A stretch of DNA of 64,000 nucleotides, taken from Terriglobia bacterium. GTDB lineage: Bacteria > Acidobacteriota > Terriglobia > Bryobacterales > Bryobacteraceae. Position 1 is the stretch's first letter. Each line of letters starts with the position of its first letter. Location of the stretch: contig JAIQFK010000023.1 in assembly GCA_020073305.1 (NCBI GenBank), positions 1 to 64,000 on the forward strand, read 5' to 3'. The position numbers were made by a program, and so were the translations under genes. Below are positions 7,656 to 17,200 of the stretch, piece by piece. The notes under the pieces are model-generated. The model did no database searches. It had not been told where the DNA came from and saw nothing but the letters and a program-made list of their open reading frames with translations.

Positions 7656-9161
7656 GTGAGCAAGACCGCCACCCGGCGGGCTCCCGGCCGCAGCGCCGAG
7701 GAACTCCAGGCGGCAGTTGAGCGTTTTCTCAAGGCCTCCCACAAACCCGCACTGCTCGAACCGGGCGAGCCCATCATTCCGCTCACCGGCGCGAACTTCT
7801 CGCTCGACGTGCGCAGCGCGCGTGTCACTCTGCAAGCGTGGGACGAGCAACGAAACGTGGTCCGGCGCGTCATCGATATCCAGGAAGAGTCGCGCGGGCG
7901 CCTGGAGCTGATCGCGGAGCGGTTTGCGGGGAAGCGCGGAACGCTCTACTTGATCGACCTCGCGCGCCCGGCCGGCCCCGATTGGGAGCGCCGCGGCACA
8001 CGCCTGGTATTTCGCGAGCGGTTTCGGCAGTTCCTCTCACGCGAGTTTCCTGCCTGGCGAATCGCGGAAGTTTCTACCGAACAAGACCTCGAACATACCC
8101 TCTCGCCGGCTTACCCGCGCGCGCTCCTTAAGCGAGCAGGCACTTGCCTCGCCGCCATTGGCGCTCCGCCCGACGGACTCGGTTCTTCGGGCGTTGTAAG
8201 CTTCGGCTTAATCTGGCTGGATTACCTGCGAAGACGCGAGCGGCGCGCCATCGTTGAAAATCTGGTCCTGTTCGTACCGGCCGATCAGGAGCGTCCCACC
8301 GCCCTGCGGCTGCGTTGCCTCCATCACGAGCGGGCGCGTTTCGAGCTGTTCGCTTATTCCGACTCCGGCCGAACCGCGCGCATCGACCTTCGCGATGCAG
8401 GCAATCTCGAGACGAAGCTCGACCGCTGCCGGCAGTTGTCGGGCACGCAGCGGGAAACGCTCGAGCACTTGATCTCCATACGCGGCGTCGAACAGGTGAT
8501 TACCACCGACGGCGAGGCCAGCTTGCGTGTCCGTGGCCTGGAATTCGCGAGAACGGCGGGCGCCGAAATGGTGTTTGGACTCGGTGAACGCATCCTCCTT
8601 TCGGCGGCGAATCTGGCGGAATGCGAACGGCTGGCCCGCGATTTGGCGCGCCTCCGCGATGCAGATGCCAATGGAGGCGATCTCTATCTCCGCAATCCCG
8701 AGGCATGGCTCGAATCGCAAGTGCGGCACAATCTCGATGCCATAGATCCGTCACTGGTCGCGAATCCGGTTTACGGCCAGGTGCCGGCCTTTGCGGCCGG
8801 GGATCGTGGCATCATCGATCTGCTAGCGGCCGACCGCGCCGGCAGGCTGGCGGTGATCGAGTTGAAAGCTTCGGCCGATCTTCATCTGCCGCTGCAAGCC
8901 CTCGATTACTGGATGCGCGTCAACTGGCATCTCGAGCGGGACGAATTCGGCTCGCACGGTTATTTCCCCGGCATGGCCCTGAGGAAGGAGCCGCCGCGGT
9001 TGTTGCTTGTGGCCCCCGCACTCGAATTTCATCCGTCCACGGAAGGCATCCTCAGTTATTTCGCGCCCAGCATTGAAGTGGAGCGTATCGGTCTGGGAAT
9101 CGGCTGGCGCCGCGGGCTAAATGTAATGTTCAGGTTGCGCGGCGCTGAACGGCCCGCGTGA
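7656..9161 (+). CDS. Uncharacterised protein with a C-terminal PD-(D/E)XK nuclease-like motif
   Basis: A 501-residue protein. About residues 382-405 read as a PD-(D/E)XK core: GIIDLLAADRAGRLAVIELK gives the Asp and the E-x-K triad, followed by a helix with QALDYW like the usual Qxxx[YW] motif. The first ~370 residues are not recognised; they are rich in Arg and Glu and contain no other catalytic motif I know. The start is ambiguous: GTG at 7656 is preceded by a purine-rich AGAGAG, and a TTG at 7635 would add 7 residues. It could be a repair nuclease, a restriction-like or defence protein, or a transcription-linked factor. Confidence 0.72.
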   Translation: MSKTATRRAPGRSAEELQAAVERFLKASHKPALLEPGEPIIPLTGANFSLDVRSARVTLQAWDEQRNVVRRVIDIQEESRGRLELIAERFAGKRGTLYLIDLARPAGPDWERRGTRLVFRERFRQFLSREFPAWRIAEVSTEQDLEHTLSPAYPRALLKRAGTCLAAIGAPPDGLGSSGVVSFGLIWLDYLRRRERRAIVENLVLFVPADQERPTALRLRCLHHERARFELFAYSDSGRTARIDLRDAGNLETKLDRCRQLSGTQRETLEHLISIRGVEQVITTDGEASLRVRGLEFARTAGAEMVFGLGERILLSAANLAECERLARDLARLRDADANGGDLYLRNPEAWLESQVRHNLDAIDPSLVANPVYGQVPAFAAGDRGIIDLLAADRAGRLAVIELKASADLHLPLQALDYWMRVNWHLERDEFGSHGYFPGMALRKEPPRLLLVAPALEFHPSTEGILSYFAPSIEVERIGLGIGWRRGLNVMFRLRGAERPA

Positions 9162-9232
9162 TTGCGATCCACCTGGGCATTCATGCAAATTCACGTGCAT
9201 TCATGGTGCATTCGCCGCTAGAATGACGATGT

Positions 9233-10108
9233 ATGTCCTTACACGCGCTGAAAGAAATTCGAGCAGCGGTGGCGAATCTCAATCCGCATGAAGTGCAGGC
9301 GGCCGCCGACCGCCCGTTGACCCTCGGCCTGGTGGCATCGAGCGACGCGGCGTTCGAGGCCATGGAAGAATTCCTGCTGCCCCAGGAAAAGACCTCCGAG
9401 GGCAAGCGCGTGGAGGCATCCGCCCTGTTGCACCGCTCCACGAATCCTGAGCTGCCGGAAGATTTTGACGTGGTGATCTACGAAGAGGGCCTGGCCTGCC
9501 CCGAAAATGCGTTTACGTTCTATTCTGAGGACCCGCAGCGTACGGTGCACGAGATTTTAGCCCGGCGGGACGAACTCGGTCTGGCGCTGGCGCGCAACTT
9601 CCCGCTGTTCCGGCAGCCGGTAGTCGATCGCATCATCCTTTCGGTGTCGCGCGACAACGCGCTGTTCGCCGTGGTGACGGCTCTGCCCGACATCATTCCC
9701 AGTATCCTCGAGCTTCCATGGTCTATCGGCGAGTTCGCCAGTGACACCGCGTTCATCACCATGAACCAGATTCGCATGACGTTCCTGATTGCCGCCGCCA
9801 GCGACAAACCGGTCGGTTATTCGCTGCAGAAGGGCGAGATCGCAACCCTGGTGACGGGAGCTTTCGGATGGCGCGCGCTGGCGCGGGAACTGGTGGGAAA
9901 AATTCCCTTCGGCGGCGGGCTCATTCCCAAAGGGGCCATCGCCTTCGCCGGGACTTATGTGGTGGGCCTGGGGCTCGACCGCTTTCACCGGCTGGGATAC
10001 GGACTATCCAGCACAGAGCGGCGTCACTCCTATCAAGCCGCATTTGAGCGGGGAAAAGGCATCGTTGAAGTGGTGTTGCGCGGCATGAAAAAGGGTAATG
10101 CGGCGTGA
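9233..10108 (+). CDS. Conserved hypothetical protein, DUF697-like C-terminus
   Basis: A 291-residue protein with no signal peptide. The N-terminal half (LTLGLVASSDAAFEAMEEFL, then VVIYEEGL) looks like a degenerate nucleotide-binding or Rossmann-like region without a P-loop. The C-terminal half has several hydrophobic stretches (ALFAVVTALPDIIP, MTFLIAAASDKP, IPFGGGLIPKGAIAFAGTYVVGLGLD) like the DUF697 domain, which often accompanies small GTPases in bacteria. The ATG at 9233 has only a weak ribosome binding site. The function is unknown and the DUF697 comparison is tentative. Confidence 0.7.
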   Translation: MSLHALKEIRAAVANLNPHEVQAAADRPLTLGLVASSDAAFEAMEEFLLPQEKTSEGKRVEASALLHRSTNPELPEDFDVVIYEEGLACPENAFTFYSEDPQRTVHEILARRDELGLALARNFPLFRQPVVDRIILSVSRDNALFAVVTALPDIIPSILELPWSIGEFASDTAFITMNQIRMTFLIAAASDKPVGYSLQKGEIATLVTGAFGWRALARELVGKIPFGGGLIPKGAIAFAGTYVVGLGLDRFHRLGYGLSSTERRHSYQAAFERGKGIVEVVLRGMKKGNAA

Positions 10109-10188
10109 GCCACGGGTCCGAAATATTTCCCTTTCTTCTGAAACGCAACCGACTCTAAAATAATCTCTAGGAGTGTGAGGAGAATTAT

Positions 10189-11007
10189 ATGCGTTATCAA
10201 GGCGTGATCAGCGGAGTCTTGTTTGCGTCCGGCCTGATGAGCGCCGGCTTTGCAGACACGCTCACTCTCAAAGACGGGCGCGTCATTGATGGAACTTACC
10301 TCGGCGGCAGTGCCCGCCAGATTCGCATGGAGGTGGGTGACAACATCCAGACCTTCGAAATTGGACGTGTGTCGAGTATCCAGTTCGGTCCCGCCGCACC
10401 CGCTTCCGCGGCTCCGCTGGCGGACCCCGGTCCGCCTGCGCCGCGCGAGCGTAGCAATGTTCTCCGGCCGGACCGCCCCAGCGAGACCGCGGCTCCTCAA
10501 TCGGGAATTGAGCTTCCGCAGGGAACCGTGCTCACCGTGCGGATGATCGATCCGGTGGATTCGCAAGTCAACCGCATTGGCGAGACGTTTCGCGCCAGTA
10601 TCGATGAGCCGGTGGTGGCGGGCAGCGAGCAGGTGATTCCCCGTGGCTCCGACGTCATCGTCAAGCTGGTGGATGACAAGCAATCCGGCAAGATCACCGG
10701 CAAAACGGAACTGACCCTCGACCTGGTTTCCGTCACGGTGAACGGGCGGGTCATCGATGTGAACACGGAGTCGGTCACGCGCGAAAGCAGCTCACGGACG
10801 GGGCGAAGCGAAAAAGTGATTGGCGGGACCGCGGTGCTTGGGACGATCATCGGCGCCATCGCGGGCGGTGGTAGAGGTGCGGCCATCGGGGCGGCGAGCG
10901 GGGCTGGCGTTGGCACCGCGGCCCAGGTGGCCACCAAGGGCCAGCGCGTCCACATCCCCTCCGAAACGCGCCTTACGTTCACGCTGGAATACCCGGTCCG
11001 GATATGA
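10189..11007 (+). CDS. Exported glycine-zipper protein
   Basis: A 272-residue protein with a strong ribosome binding site (AGGAG) and a signal peptide (residues 1-22). An N-terminal small beta domain (DTLTLKDGRVIDGTYLGG, then MEVGDNIQTFEIGRVSSIQF) has the look of an SH3-like/Sm-like fold. A Pro/Ala-rich linker (about residues 65-105) follows, then a beta-rich region with GTVLTVRMIDPVDSQ. Near the C-terminus is a glycine zipper (GTIIGAIAGGGRGAAIGAAS and GAGVGTAAQ), which suggests membrane association or oligomerisation. Its stop overlaps the start of the DsbA-like gene (ATGA), making it first in a three-gene operon. Confidence 0.8.
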   Translation: MRYQGVISGVLFASGLMSAGFADTLTLKDGRVIDGTYLGGSARQIRMEVGDNIQTFEIGRVSSIQFGPAAPASAAPLADPGPPAPRERSNVLRPDRPSETAAPQSGIELPQGTVLTVRMIDPVDSQVNRIGETFRASIDEPVVAGSEQVIPRGSDVIVKLVDDKQSGKITGKTELTLDLVSVTVNGRVIDVNTESVTRESSSRTGRSEKVIGGTAVLGTIIGAIAGGGRGAAIGAASGAGVGTAAQVATKGQRVHIPSETRLTFTLEYPVRI

Positions 11008-11579
11008 GCGGGTCCTTGCTCGCGGCGTTCGCGGCCGCCGCCGTTGGCATTTCCGCACAGCAATCGCTGGTCGAGGGGCCTACCGAAAGTAAGGTGCGCG
11101 TCCTGATCTACGAAGATCTGGCGTGTCCCGATTGCGCGGCTTTCCGTCAAATGATGGATGAGAAGCTGCTGCCGAGTTATACCGCCCGGGTGGCGTTTGT
11201 GCATCGGGACTTCCCGCTGGCCAAGCACGCGTGGGCCCGAAGAGCTGCCATGGCGGCTCGTTATTTCGCCGGCATCAAACCCGAACTGGGGCTGGCGTAC
11301 CGCAGACACATCATGGCTACGATTCCGCAGACCACGATGGCCAACTTCAACGAACACCTCTCGCAATTTGCGCGGGAAAACGGAGCGGATCCCAAACCCG
11401 CACTGGCTGCGCTGGACGATCAGCGTCTGGGTGCGCTCGTCGAAAGAGATTTTCAAGACGGCGTAGCGCGCGGCGTGTCCAAGACGCCAACCGTGTTTGT
11501 GGGCGGAAAGGCATTCGTAGAAAGCTTCTCGGTGGAGGAGATCTCACAAGCCATCGACGACGCTCTGGCCGGCAATTGA
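11004..11579 (+). CDS. DsbA-like thioredoxin-fold protein
   Basis: A 191-residue protein with a short N-terminal hydrophobic signal (residues 3-18) and a thioredoxin-fold core. The redox motif CPDC is at 41-44 in the context VRVLIYEDLACPDCAAF, and the cis-Pro loop is seen as VSKTPTVFVGGK. This arrangement matches the DsbA/DsbG-like family that oxidises or isomerises disulfides outside the cytoplasm. It is translationally coupled at both ends: its ATG overlaps the upstream stop, and its TGA overlaps the TTG start of the SDR gene. Confidence 0.88.
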   Translation: MSGSLLAAFAAAAVGISAQQSLVEGPTESKVRVLIYEDLACPDCAAFRQMMDEKLLPSYTARVAFVHRDFPLAKHAWARRAAMAARYFAGIKPELGLAYRRHIMATIPQTTMANFNEHLSQFARENGADPKPALAALDDQRLGALVERDFQDGVARGVSKTPTVFVGGKAFVESFSVEEISQAIDDALAGN

Positions 11580-12322
11580 ATCCCCGTCCCACCGCGATCG
11601 TCACCGGCGGGAGCCGGGGCATCGGCCGTGCCATCGCACGGGAACTCGCCCGCACCCACCACGTCGTCGCGACCTATAAGGGCCGCCGCGATGCTGCCGA
11701 AAGTCTCCAGGCGGAAACCGGTGCTGAGATTTTCCAATGCGACGTCTCGTCACCGAGCGACCGGACGGCGCTCGTGGAATTCGCGCGAACGAAGTTTCCC
11801 CGGCTGGACCTGCTGGTCAATAACGCCGGCATGGCGCCGCGAGAACGCCGCGACGTTCTGGACGCCACCGAAGAAAGTTTCGACGAACTCATCGCGACTA
11901 ACTTGAAAGGCCCTCATTTCCTGACCCGCGAGGCCGCCGGCTGGATGCTGAATACAGGGCCTCGCACCGGTCGCATCGTCTTCATTTCGTCGATTTCCGC
12001 CTACGCGGTTTCGTCCAACCGGGCCGAATACTGCATCTCCAAAGCAGGACTCAGCATGTCTGCAGCGGTGTGGGCCGAACGGCTAGCGAAGGAAGGAATT
12101 CGCGTTTTTGAAATCCGCCCCGGCATAATCCGGACGGACATGATTAGCGCCGTTGAGAAGAAATATGAAGAGCGAATCTCAGCCGGCTTGGTGCCGCAGG
12201 GCCGTATGGGAGAGCCGGAGGACGTCGCCCGCGCGGTTCGCGCCATCGCCGATGGCCTGCTCGATTACTCCGCCGGCCAGGTACTGGACGTCGACGGCGG
12301 ATTTCACCTCCGCAGCCTGTAA
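11576..12322 (+). CDS. Short-chain dehydrogenase/reductase, FabG-like
   Basis: A 248-residue classical SDR. The nucleotide-binding motif is TGGSRGIG, the NNAG motif appears in LLVNNAGMA, the catalytic Ser is in IVFISSISAY, and the YxxxK dyad is in EYCISKAGL. The C-terminus has the usual PGIIRTDM and SAGQVLDVDGGF segments. A TTG at 11576 is taken as start because it overlaps the upstream TGA and gives exactly the normal family N-terminus; the upstream open frame is the other frame of the DsbA-like gene. The substrate is unknown. Confidence 0.9.
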   Translation: MNPRPTAIVTGGSRGIGRAIARELARTHHVVATYKGRRDAAESLQAETGAEIFQCDVSSPSDRTALVEFARTKFPRLDLLVNNAGMAPRERRDVLDATEESFDELIATNLKGPHFLTREAAGWMLNTGPRTGRIVFISSISAYAVSSNRAEYCISKAGLSMSAAVWAERLAKEGIRVFEIRPGIIRTDMISAVEKKYEERISAGLVPQGRMGEPEDVARAVRAIADGLLDYSAGQVLDVDGGFHLRSL

Positions 12323-12323
12323 A

Positions 12324-12716
12324 TCAGACTTGAACCCCGACCTCCAGGGCGGCCTCCCCGATGCGGCATTCCAGATAGTGCTGGAGCAGTTGACGCTTCA
12401 ACTGGCCGACCGTGGCTTCTAGGGCTCTGACGGAGTCCACACCCTCGTTCCGCGCCGTGTGATAATCGATCAGCAATTGGACCGCGTGCTCGATCTCCTC
12501 ACACAGCGTAGAGATTTCGGCAACGCGACGCAGCAGTTCATCATGACGATCGATTACAGACGTGGCGCACACGCAGTCTCTGGTGCAATCCAGAAGCCAC
12601 AACGAGATTGCGCCGGCAACTCTAGACCCACCCGTGCAATGCGTCTCGGCCGCGCGGGCGCATCTATCCTTTTGGATAGATGCGCCTATCTCGGAGGATA
12701 GGATCGCGGGGTTCAC
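12324..12716 (-). CDS. Possible small coiled-coil protein, convergent with the SDR gene
   Basis: A 130-codon frame starting at a GTG. The last ~75 residues (IDRHDELLRRVAEISTLCEE onward, including QLKRQLLQHYLECRIGEAA) form a plausible amphipathic helical protein. The first ~50 residues are Cys-rich, overlap a perfect 13-bp hairpin (12657-12686) and do not look like coding sequence, so a later start is likely if the gene is real. No family recognised. It ends 2 bases from the SDR stop. Confidence 0.4.
   Translation of the reverse strand: MNPAILSSEIGASIQKDRCARAAETHCTGGSRVAGAISLWLLDCTRDCVCATSVIDRHDELLRRVAEISTLCEEIEHAVQLLIDYHTARNEGVDSVRALEATVGQLKRQLLQHYLECRIGEAALEVGVQV
12657..12686. repeat. Perfect 13-bp hairpin with TTTT loop
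   Basis: GGCGCATCTATCC, then TTTT, then GGATAGATGCGCC forms a perfect 13-bp stem. A smaller imperfect stem (CCTATC...GATAGG) follows at once. There is no T-run after it on either strand, so it is not a classical terminator. It lies about 75 bases upstream of the tRNA-Pro and could be a protein-binding palindrome or a small structured RNA element. Confidence 0.6.
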
Positions 12717-12759
12717 GGCAGTTGCTAGAGCGTGTGCTGCAGTTTACACTGAAGGAGTT

Positions 12760-12837
12760 CGGGGCGTGGCTCAGCCTGGCTAGAGCGCCTGGTTCGGGAC
12801 CAGGAGGTCGGTGGTTCGAATCCACTCGCCCCGACCA
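12760..12837 (+). tRNA. tRNA-Pro (anticodon CGG)
   Basis: The cloverleaf is complete. The acceptor stem CGGGGCG pairs with CGCCCCG, the anticodon stem CCTGG/CCAGG encloses TTCGGGA with anticodon CGG, and the T arm is GGTGG-TTCGAAT-CCACT (one non-Watson-Crick closing pair). The discriminator is A and the CCA end is encoded at 12835-12837. A strong intrinsic terminator follows 27 bases downstream. Confidence 0.95.
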
Positions 12838-12863
12838 AATTTCCTTTTACATTTCAAATAGAT

Positions 12864-12900
12864 ACGGCGGTTGGAGATAATGGTCTCCAACCGCCGTTTT
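12864..12900 (+). terminator. Intrinsic terminator after tRNA-Pro
   Basis: ACGGCGGTTGGAGA (12864-12877), loop TAATGG, then TCTCCAACCGCCGT (12884-12897) make a perfect 14-bp GC-rich stem ending in a T-run (TTTT). Its position just after the tRNA makes it the terminator of that transcript. Confidence 0.92.
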
Positions 12901-12924
12901 GCTATAGGGCGAAACCATAGGGCG

Positions 12925-12974
12925 AAACCCAAACCCCAAACCCCAAACCCAAACCCAAACCCAAACCCAAACCC
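12925..12974. repeat. AAACCC tandem repeat (eight units)
   Basis: Fifty bases consist only of AAACCC hexamers, with two units expanded to AAACCCC. The minus strand reads TTTGGG repeats, which have the sequence pattern able to form a G-quadruplex (four or more GGG runs with TTT loops). The tract begins 25 bases after the tRNA-Pro terminator. Short related pieces (GGGCGAAACC, twice) precede it. It is non-coding on either strand. Confidence 0.9.
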
Positions 12975-13036
12975 GGGACAGTACACTCAAATCAGATTTC
13001 TGAAAGCGGATGATGGTGTATTGAGTGTACTGTCCC
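12975..13036. repeat. Perfect 16-bp inverted repeat with 30-base spacer
   Basis: GGGACAGTACACTCAA (12975-12990) is repeated exactly inverted as TTGAGTGTACTGTCCC (13021-13036). The spacer contains a second small palindrome, TCAGATTTCTGA. The element is flanked on one side by AAACCC repeats and on the other by the polypyrimidine tract. It could be the ends of a tiny non-autonomous mobile element, a REP-like palindrome, or a structured RNA. Confidence 0.85.
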
Positions 13037-13112
13037 TCTTCCCCCTCCTCTTCCCCTCCTCTTCCCCTCCTCTTCCCCCTCCTCTTCCCCTCCTCTTCCC
13101 CTCTCTTCCCCT
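13034..13112. repeat. Polypyrimidine tandem repeat (CCTCTTCCCC units)
   Basis: About 79 bases of pure C/T on the plus strand, made of units of roughly 10-12 bases such as CTCCTCTTCCCC repeated six or seven times with length variation. The minus strand is GGGGAAGAGG-rich. Such mirror-like purine/pyrimidine tracts can form triplex or slipped structures and often vary in length between strains. Confidence 0.85.
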
Positions 13113-13229
13113 TGAATACGAACGAAGCGAGGATTTTGGTCGCGGGTTTGAACATGCCCAGCGAATTAAGGCGAACGACCCGTCGGCGGTTATACAGGTG
13201 AAGATCAGGCCGTAGGGGGAACAGAGATC

Positions 13230-13775
13230 GTGGACGCACGAACAAATCTGATTGCGAAGATAAAAGCCCAAGGTCTTCCGTCCGCTGATCGGCCCTTGCC
13301 AATCGTTTCGTTAGAGGATTTCTTTACGGGAAACAATGAATACGGCTCGATCGGATGCAATCTTGCGGATCATCCAGGACCGCAGTTGTTCTTTAAGGTG
13401 TTAAAAGAGATTCGGGCCCGCTCGACGGTTCAAGTGCTTGGTACCGTCTCTGGACGAGAAGAGCGCCGGACATTGCGAAACGTCGCGGCCCAGTCGTGCG
13501 CGGCCCCAGAGATTCCGGCTGCTGTCGCCGAGCCGCTAGGCTTCCTCTTGCAAAGGCATCCAGACGTCAACAGGGCGATCGCGATATATCCCTTCCAGCC
13601 TGCGCGCGGCGGATGCGAAGTTATGTTGGCGAGAGTGGCATACCCGGCAATGCCGGCATTCGCTCCGACCCGCGCAGTGTTCCTCTGTCGTCAGTGGGAT
13701 CGTTCAAGTTGTGACGGTCGATTAAGAGTCTCGTTATATACGGTTATCATTGACACTACTGCTCGCCCCGCTTAG
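13230..13775 (+). pseudogene. Possible frameshifted or truncated gene of unknown function
   Basis: The first ~68 codons from a GTG at 13230 look genuinely protein-like (LEDFFTGNNEYGSIGCNLAD followed by HPGPQLFFKVLKEIRAR), the style of a small cytosolic domain. After codon ~70 the frame becomes Arg/Ala/Cys-rich with no recognisable pattern, which suggests a frameshift or loss of the normal 3' end. The later part may be unrelated sequence. No family name can be given with confidence. From 13776 to 14082 I see nothing recognisable. Confidence 0.35.
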
Positions 13776-14082
13776 CATGGGGTGTCGCGCAAATCTGTGG
13801 AGTTTGGGTAATAACAGGTTGCATTGGACGAGAAATGGAAGCATTTCGAATGTTCAATTCAGCCGGATAAAGCCATTACTTTTCTTATTTTCGCTATGTT
13901 GGGTATCTGTTTCGAATGGGATGCTCGGCCCGGTACATGCACAGATGCACCGGCAATTCTTGCACACTTCAATCGGTCAGGCCCGAGCGACGTCAGCAAC
14001 ATCGGCGGATGCCGTGCGTTAAGAGCGGTCGATTCTTCGTGCCGGATTTCGTCCGGCGGACCCATGCCGATCCGCTGGGGGT

Positions 14083-14110
14083 TTGACAGTTACGAATTTC
14101 AGCGTAATTC
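14083..14110 (+). promoter_or_regulatory. Possible sigma-70-type promoter for the giant lyase-like gene
   Basis: A perfect -35 hexamer TTGACA (14083-14088) is followed after 16 bases by TAATTC, a weak -10. The leader to the ATG at 14217 would be about 100 bases and contains a small CCGGC/GCCGG palindrome. No sigma-54-like element was found here, in contrast with other starts in the locus. Confidence 0.3.
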
Positions 14111-14216
14111 TAACAGCATTACAAATAAAAAGAGAGTGAAACCACGATCCGCATACTAGCGTGTTAGTGACAGCCGGCCAGGAATGCCGGAATTCCAAGG
14201 GGAGTGCTCTAATAAC

Positions 14217-17200
14217 ATGATTACTAGAACTGTGCGTGGCTGCAGAGTGGCGATCCGGGGAGCTGTGCTTGCACTGTTCGTAGCATTCACGTTGCATGCC
14301 AATACCACTGTAGCGTTTCAAAACGGTGTCAATGGGTACTCGGGAGCCACGGACATATCGATCAACACGCAATACTCCCAATACAACGGCGGCAACGGCA
14401 CTCAATGGCGCGGCAACCCTGAACTGGGCTGCTTCACCACAACGGGGGCTGGCGCCTACACGGCCAAATATCTTCTGAAGTTCGGGGGGCTGTCCATCCC
14501 GGCCGGATCGCAGGTAATTTCCGCAACACTCGCGATCTCGCTCGATACCTGGATTCAAAGCGGCGGGAATATTACCGGGTTCTATCTAAAAAATGCATGG
14601 GATCCGACCTTTAGCCAACTCGGCTGGGTGCATCGGAGTGCCGCCGTCAACTGGGCCAGCCCGGGAGCTTCTTCTTCGGGGGGCGATACAGTCGGCGGCA
14701 AAAGGTTCCGGGTTCCAGCGCTTCGAGCCGTAGGGCCGCAAGCCGTGACTATTCCGCTGGATTTGAGCCAGGTTCAGTCGTGGATCGACTCTCCGGCCGC
14801 GAACCAAGGGATCATGCTGGTCAACAATAATCCCGGCGAAATTGTCCGCCCAGTGAGCACGGTTGGCACGCGGGGCATGCGGCCGAAGTTGACGATTGTC
14901 TTTGCGGCTGGCGCAGCAGTTCAGGTCGCCATTTCTCCGGCAAATGCGGTCTTACAGCCAGGCGGACAACAGACGTTTACGGCAACGGTGACTGGTTCTT
15001 CCAACCCCGCCGTGACCTGGACGGCCACCGGCGGCAATATTTCCGCTTCGGGTACCTACACGGCGGGCGGCACTTCCGGGAACTTCACCGTCGCCGCCAC
15101 TTCCGTAGCTGATCCGACCAAGTTCGCGACCGCGAGCGTTAGCATCCAGCCGGTGGTCCAGGTCTCGATCGCTCCATCGAATATCGCCCTGCAGCCGGGG
15201 CAAACGCGTCAATTCACCGCATCCCTAACGGGTAGTTCAAACACCGCGGTGACGTGGGCGGCAACGGGAGGCACGATCTCAACCAGCGGCTTATTCACGG
15301 GTGGTTCGTCGGCGGGCAGCAACTTCACTGTCACCGCAACTTCAGTTGCCGATGCAACGAAATCGGCTACGGCCCATGTGACGATTCAGCCAGCGCCCGT
15401 TGTTGCGGTCACGATCTCTCCAACCGGCGCCACTTTGCAGCCGGGCGGAACTCAGCAGTTTACCGCCACAGTCACCGGCAGTTCCAACACTGCCGTTACG
15501 TGGGCGGCGACGGGCGGGACGATCTCGTCGTCAGGACTTTATACGGCAGGTCAGGGCACCGGAAATTTTGCGGTTACCGCGACGTTGTTAACGGATCCGA
15601 GCAAAAACGCAACGGTCCCGGTTGCCATCGGTAGCGCCCAAGGTCTTCCACCCGTGCCTCGGCAGGCGGATGGAGCCTATGTAGTGGTTCAGAGTCCCGT
15701 GTCCGGCATGCACTTCACGGCCCCCGCGACGATCCGCATCTACGCCGATCCGTTCGACATCGACGCACCGGACCCTGACGCGCTCACGGTCAAGTTCCTC
15801 ATGAACGGGCAATCCGTCGGAACCTACACCGGAAACGGCGCTCAGAACGGATATTTCGCGCTAACCGTCAACAATATCGCCCCCGGAACGTACAGCATCA
15901 CCACGCAGATCACGACGACGCAACAGCGCGTTGTCACCAGCGCACCGGTCACGGTCTTCGTCGACAATCCCACGGCGTCATCGGGATCAGTCTACACCCT
16001 CAGTTCGGATGTCGTGCTGTCCGGATCACAGAACGCAACCTACGCTGGAACGGCGAGCAATCACTGCGCGATCAATGGAAACGGCTTCCAAATCCGTTCT
16101 GCGGCCGCCTTTACCGGTTCCTTGACAATCAGCAACTGCGATATCCGCGGGCTGGGAACCGCGACCAAGCCCGGTATCAATGTGACTGTCAATGGTTTGG
16201 GTTCCATTCAACTGACGGGCAACATTTTCGATACGTTCGGAACTATCTCCATCGGGGCAAACGACCAGGCGCAGGCTTCGGTCCGTAACAACGAGTTCCG
16301 GGAGAATACTCTGGTTCCCGTTACCTCTCTGCCTACCGAGTACGGTGGGCAGACGCTCCCGGTCTTCTTTGCTACTGGCAATTCCTCCGCGCAGAAGTTC
16401 TTCCAAGGCAATAACGTCGGCTTGTCGACGGTTCTCTTTGATAGCACGGGGAATTGGTTGATCGGCGGGAACACCGATGCGGAGAGCAATGTTTTGATGG
16501 GCGTGCGATGCGGTTTCACGATCTCCAATTCGTCGAACATGGTGCTGCGTGGCAACTACAGTCAGCACAACTATCCGCATCGCTTCTCACAAGGCGAGAA
16601 CTTTCAGTTGGATGGAGACGGGTTCCTGGCGGAGCACAATGTCATCCGCAGTTCGTCCTGGCCTGTCCGTGGGGTGGGCGGTGAACTCCGATACAACTTG
16701 ATCGATGCCAGCGGCAACTCCGACAACGTCGTGCAGGGGCCCATGAGCAATGCAAACATTCATCACAACGTATTTGTGTTCACAGTGAGCCAGACGTTGT
16801 ACAGCCCCGGATCGGGCGTCCACCTGCTCTATGACGTGGACAACGTCCAGTTCCATAACAACGTTATGGACGGCGGCGGCGCCTTCATGATGTTCTACGG
16901 GCCTCCCATCTCGATCGAGAATGGCTCGTTTATTGGAAGTTTGCGCAACAACGTCTTCTACAACTTCGCGACCCAAACCGGCTCAGCGTTGTCTGGCGCA
17001 TCGGGTGAATCGACGAATCCGCCCCTTCCACGCCTTCGCTATGCCGACTACAACGACTTCTATAATCCCAACGCCGTCAATCAGGCCAGCTACGGACTCG
17101 GAGTGGTTGGAAAATCGCCCGGCGCGGCCGGCTTCGGCCTGCACGACCTGGGTGGTTTCAATGGACAGGTGAATCCAAAGTTCAAGCAGCCAACCAGCAT

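Noticed and set aside
12780-12986. Short frame rich in GFGFGF on the minus strand
   Set aside because: It is only a translation of the AAACCC repeat and the tRNA-Pro complement.
12925-13112. CRISPR array or telomere
   Set aside because: No spacers of constant length between repeats; the units are simple hexamers or pyrimidine runs. The hexamer resembles telomere-like DNA but there is no sign of a chromosome end, since genes continue on both sides.
13824-14159. 111-codon plus-strand frame with a hydrophobic N-terminal part
   Set aside because: No ribosome binding site, no family pattern, and the C-terminal part reads as AT-rich intergenic DNA before the giant gene.
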